Positions 61,547-64,000 of a stretch of DNA of 64,000 nucleotides are shown one piece after another; position 1 is the first letter of the stretch; the number at the start of each line of letters is the position of its first letter. Source of the stretch: SCBR16-9 sp964537975 (GTDB taxonomy: Bacteria; Hydrogenedentota; Hydrogenedentia; Hydrogenedentales; SCBR16-9); contig CAZIDP010000011.1 of NCBI GenBank assembly GCA_964537975.1, positions 1 to 64,000 on the forward strand, given 5' to 3'. Made by a program: the position numbers and the translations under genes. Under the pieces are notes generated by a model. The model made no database searches, was not told where the DNA came from, and saw only the letters and a program-made list of their open reading frames with translations.

Positions 61547-62323
61547 TTACCGATTTTGTATTATGCCATACACCGCTGCGGCATTTCGGGTAGTCGCCGC
61601 AGCAAAGTCTTCCAGGGACAACCCCTTCAATTCGGCCAAACATTCTGCGGTAAAGCGCACGAATCCAGGTTCACACCGTTTGCCCCGTTGTGGCTGAGGG
61701 GCCAGGTAGGGGGCATCGGTTTCTACCAGCAAGCGGTTCATGGGAACGACCCGGGCAGCGTCTCTCAATGATTGCGCTTTGGGAAAGGTCACATTCCCCG
61801 CGAATGAAATATAGAAACCAAGTTCCAGGCAGGCTTCCGCAAATGCGGCGTCACTCCCAAAGCAATGCATGATACAGCCCGGCAAGGCACCGGCATATTC
61901 GCGCAGTATTGCCAGGATATCCGCATCGGCATCGCGGTTATGGATTACGACAGCGCGTCCAATGTCACAGGCCAGTGCAAGCTGTCGTTCAAATGGCCCG
62001 CGTTGTTCTGCCCGTGGCGTAAACTCGTTGTAATAATCCAGGCCCATCTCCCCCAGTGCAACCACGTCTGACAGTTCGCACCACTCCCGCAGCAAGTCTT
62101 CCGCAGCATCATCATAGTCCTTCGATTCATAGGGATGTACCCCTACGACGGCATACAATGCCGCATACTTTTCAGCAAGTTCCAGCGCGGCACGACTGCC
62201 CTCGATGCCATCGCCTACCACCACCGCCCAATCCAGCGCATCGCTGGTACGTTGCAGCACTGCGGCCAGGTCATCGGCAAATTTTTCAGATTGTAAATGG
62301 CAATGCGTATCAACCAGTCCCAT
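61547..62323 (-). CDS. tatD: TatD family metal-dependent hydrolase
   Basis: A 258-aa TIM-barrel deoxyribonuclease-type hydrolase. Metal ligands are visible: VDTHCHL at the N-terminus, ALGEMGLDYY, VVIHNRDADADI, MHCFGSD and LLVETDAPYLAPQPQRGKR. E. coli TatD has 3'-5' exonuclease activity on DNA and RNA. It follows ricT by 3 bp and precedes pabBC by 34 bp; holB-ricT-tatD is a widespread gene order. Confidence 0.94.
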   Translation of the reverse strand: MGLVDTHCHLQSEKFADDLAAVLQRTSDALDWAVVVGDGIEGSRAALELAEKYAALYAVVGVHPYESKDYDDAAEDLLREWCELSDVVALGEMGLDYYNEFTPRAEQRGPFERQLALACDIGRAVVIHNRDADADILAILREYAGALPGCIMHCFGSDAAFAEACLELGFYISFAGNVTFPKAQSLRDAARVVPMNRLLVETDAPYLAPQPQRGKRCEPGFVRFTAECLAELKGLSLEDFAAATTRNAAAVYGIIQNR

Positions 62324-62326
62324 AAA

Positions 62327-63340
62327 TTACGCACCACCTTTGCTATCGTCTGGCTGATTTGAATCCGGGGTACGCTTGTTTAACTTGCGTTTAAGTCTTC
62401 TTCTCCGCGACTTGCCGCCCTGTGTTTTCTTCGACTCAGATGCAGTGGTGTCCGCGCTTGATTGCGTAATTTCGGAAGGTTCTTTGCCGGTCTCTCTATT
62501 GGTCTCACTGCCGGTTTCATTGCTGGAAGCAATTTGCGTGGCCTTGACAGCCGGTTTGGCTGGAGCTTTTTCCACTGGAACCTTATCCACAACGACTTTG
62601 CTTACTGGAATGTCCTCTTCAATATCTTGGGGCACTACATCCAGGTTATCATCGTCCTGCTCATCTGGTTTAGCTTGCATCCGGTTTGCACGCTGTTTTG
62701 CCGTTTCGTATTGATCATTCTCGTAACTGAGACAACACAGGAGCCGACCACATTGCCCACTGATTTTGGAGGGGTTCAACGACAAATTCTGACGTTTCGC
62801 CATCCGCATGGAAATGGGCATAAAGTCATTTAACCAAGTGGTACAGCAGAGTTCACGACCACAGGAACCGATACCCCCTACCATTTTTGCTTCGTCACGT
62901 ACCTGAATATGACGCAGCTCTATCCGCGTGCGCAGATCATGGGCCAGGTCACGCACCAATTCCCGAAAATCAACCCGGTCTTCTGCTGTAAAATAAAAAA
63001 CCACCTTTTTTTTATCAAAGGTGTACTCGACATCAACCAGTTTCATCGGAAGCTCGTGCAATCGAATCTTTTCCTGACAAACCTTGTAGGCTTCGGCTTC
63101 ATCCTTCAGTATCTGATTGAAATCTGCCATATCGTCTTCAGTAATACTTCGCAGGATATGCATTGGATAACGATCCAGCATCTCGTCCGGGCAAGGTTCG
63201 GGGGGTAAAATGCAGGTTCCCCACTCAACACCCCGATCGCTTTCCACAATACAGAATTCGTCCCGCTGCAGCGGTATGTTGTCTGATTGAAACGTATACA
63301 CACGACGTGGTTTCCGCAACCGTACTCGCACCAACTCCAT
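62327..63340 (-). CDS. ricT: RicT/PSP1 family protein
   Basis: Homologue of Bacillus YaaT (RicT), part of the Ric complex that adjusts RNase Y-dependent mRNA processing and binds Fe-S clusters. The PSP1 domain has the Cys-rich pattern GSCGRELCC ... GQCGRLLCCLSYE, with SKISGQCG in between. The C-terminal ~110 residues are a low-complexity, charged tail ending in KSRRRRLKRKLNKR, not typical of YaaT and possibly RNA-binding. Start: ATG 63340 (AGGTGAG upstream); GTG 63349 is an alternative. Confidence 0.9.
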   Translation of the reverse strand: MELVRVRLRKPRRVYTFQSDNIPLQRDEFCIVESDRGVEWGTCILPPEPCPDEMLDRYPMHILRSITEDDMADFNQILKDEAEAYKVCQEKIRLHELPMKLVDVEYTFDKKKVVFYFTAEDRVDFRELVRDLAHDLRTRIELRHIQVRDEAKMVGGIGSCGRELCCTTWLNDFMPISMRMAKRQNLSLNPSKISGQCGRLLCCLSYENDQYETAKQRANRMQAKPDEQDDDNLDVVPQDIEEDIPVSKVVVDKVPVEKAPAKPAVKATQIASSNETGSETNRETGKEPSEITQSSADTTASESKKTQGGKSRRRRLKRKLNKRTPDSNQPDDSKGGA

Positions 63341-63367
63341 AAAACTCACCTATCTCCTCACTGGGCG

Positions 63368-64000
63368 TCAAGCGGCCAGTACAAAAAACAAATCTCTAAA
63401 AACCCGACCTATATTTAAATTACGTTCCACATATCGCCAGGATTTTTCAATGGCATTCAATTTTTTTTCATATGTGGAAATATTAGAATTGCGAAATTGC
63501 GCAACGATATCTTGATTAAAAACATGGCGGACATCATTGGTCTCAGCATAAACCATTTCATCTCTACATAACGTCTTGAACAGGTATAAATACTCCATCA
63601 GATCACGACGTATTACCAACTGTACATACGCTTCCAAGGCTTCATCTTGTTCTTTTTTATTGTCCCTGCTCGCATCAACGTCTTCTTGAACTTCTTGTGA
63701 CTCAATTTCAACCCGCAACAGGTCCTGTTTTTCCTTGAGTCCTTCCATAAAACTGGCGCTCACAGCCAGGGGATCGTGCCCGTTTCGCAATGCCTCCATG
63801 ATTCCCAGTACCATTCCACGTTTATCCGTATCAACAAGGTTCAACGCACGCGTCATTTGACCTTGAGAAATGGCGGCCAGGGCATGTGCTTTTTGGGGTT
63901 CAACATTACGATGCTTTATCAGGAGCGACGCTACGGTTTCTGTTTTTAAGACCCCGAAACGTATTTTCTGGCAACGAGAGCGTATGGTGGGCAAGAGCTG
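63368..64000 (-). CDS. holB: DNA polymerase III delta' subunit, C-terminal part (partial)
   Basis: The gene continues past the right edge of the window. The visible ~210 residues start in the RFC-like clamp-loader core (LLPTIRSRCQKIRF, the sensor 2-proximal segment of HolB/DnaX proteins). They continue through the lid domain (ISQGQMTRALNLVD) to a divergent C-terminal collar domain. The adjacency to ricT supports holB over dnaX. The clamp loader opens the beta clamp during replication. Confidence 0.8.
   Translation of the reverse strand, partial: QLLPTIRSRCQKIRFGVLKTETVASLLIKHRNVEPQKAHALAAISQGQMTRALNLVDTDKRGMVLGIMEALRNGHDPLAVSASFMEGLKEKQDLLRVEIESQEVQEDVDASRDNKKEQDEALEAYVQLVIRRDLMEYLYLFKTLCRDEMVYAETNDVRHVFNQDIVAQFRNSNISTYEKKLNAIEKSWRYVERNLNIGRVFRDLFFVLAA

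Overview
The window looks like chromosomal DNA of a Gram-negative bacterium related to the Planctomycetes/Lentisphaerae/Hydrogenedentes assemblage. Evidence: an LPS-export gene set (lptC-lptA-lptB), three prepilin-like proteins with a C-terminal H-x10-DG motif of the kind common in those phyla, a Tat-exported FAD oxidoreductase beside a formylglycine-type sulfatase, a di-haem CXXCH protein and a PEP-CTERM protein. The phylum assignment is inference; there is no rRNA gene in the window.

Layout. 1-1017: interspersed repeats, then tRNA-Gln. 1139-7578 (+): housekeeping genes prs, rplY, pth, ilvN, a zinc-ribbon coiled-coil protein, accD and folC, followed by a small membrane ORF and a di-haem cytochrome-like protein (to 9444). 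9743-19865: a catabolic-looking region with a FAD oxidoreductase, an RDD protein, a sulfatase, an esterase, rpsU, a CdiI-like immunity gene coupled to xylulokinase, and a lipoprotein. 20226-26060: a small ORF, a polysaccharide deacetylase, ispE and two overlapping dynamin/Era-like GTPases. 26848-34828: rfbA, a DUF1015 protein, a HAD-IIA phosphatase, and a response regulator convergent with a large KaiC-like/PEP-binding fusion. 34829-41252: repeat-rich DNA carrying three paralogous prepilins. 41367-46917: xerD, ettA, and an ECF sigma factor overlapping a membrane-anchored VWA protein. 46918-48356: dense repeats with a recent 368-bp duplication. 48357-54641 (-): operon hisS-nadC-birA-coaX-lptC-lptA-lptB. 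54642-59743: AT-rich accessory DNA with a membrane protein, a DUF4365 nuclease-like protein, an exonuclease-BRCT protein and a PEP-CTERM islet bounded by a duplicated pabB 3' end. 59737-64000 (-): holB (partial), ricT, tatD and a pabBC fusion.

The most distinctive non-genic feature is a modular repeat family: a ~108-bp element with three hairpins (called R here), a ~53-bp spacer, and a 157-168-bp REPIN-like element with inverted palindromic ends, recurring in the same order across the window in both orientations. The most distinctive genic observations are: a 'TDINNPG' segment shared by the prepilins and the sigma-linked VWA protein; the pabB-end direct repeat around the PEP-CTERM gene; an immunity-type gene coupled to xylulokinase with no toxin nearby; the paired GTPases; and the KaiC-like/PEP-binding fusion, in which I see neither a Walker A motif nor a phosphohistidine motif. 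No CRISPR array, rRNA or complete insertion sequence was found. All similarities were judged by eye, without database searches.
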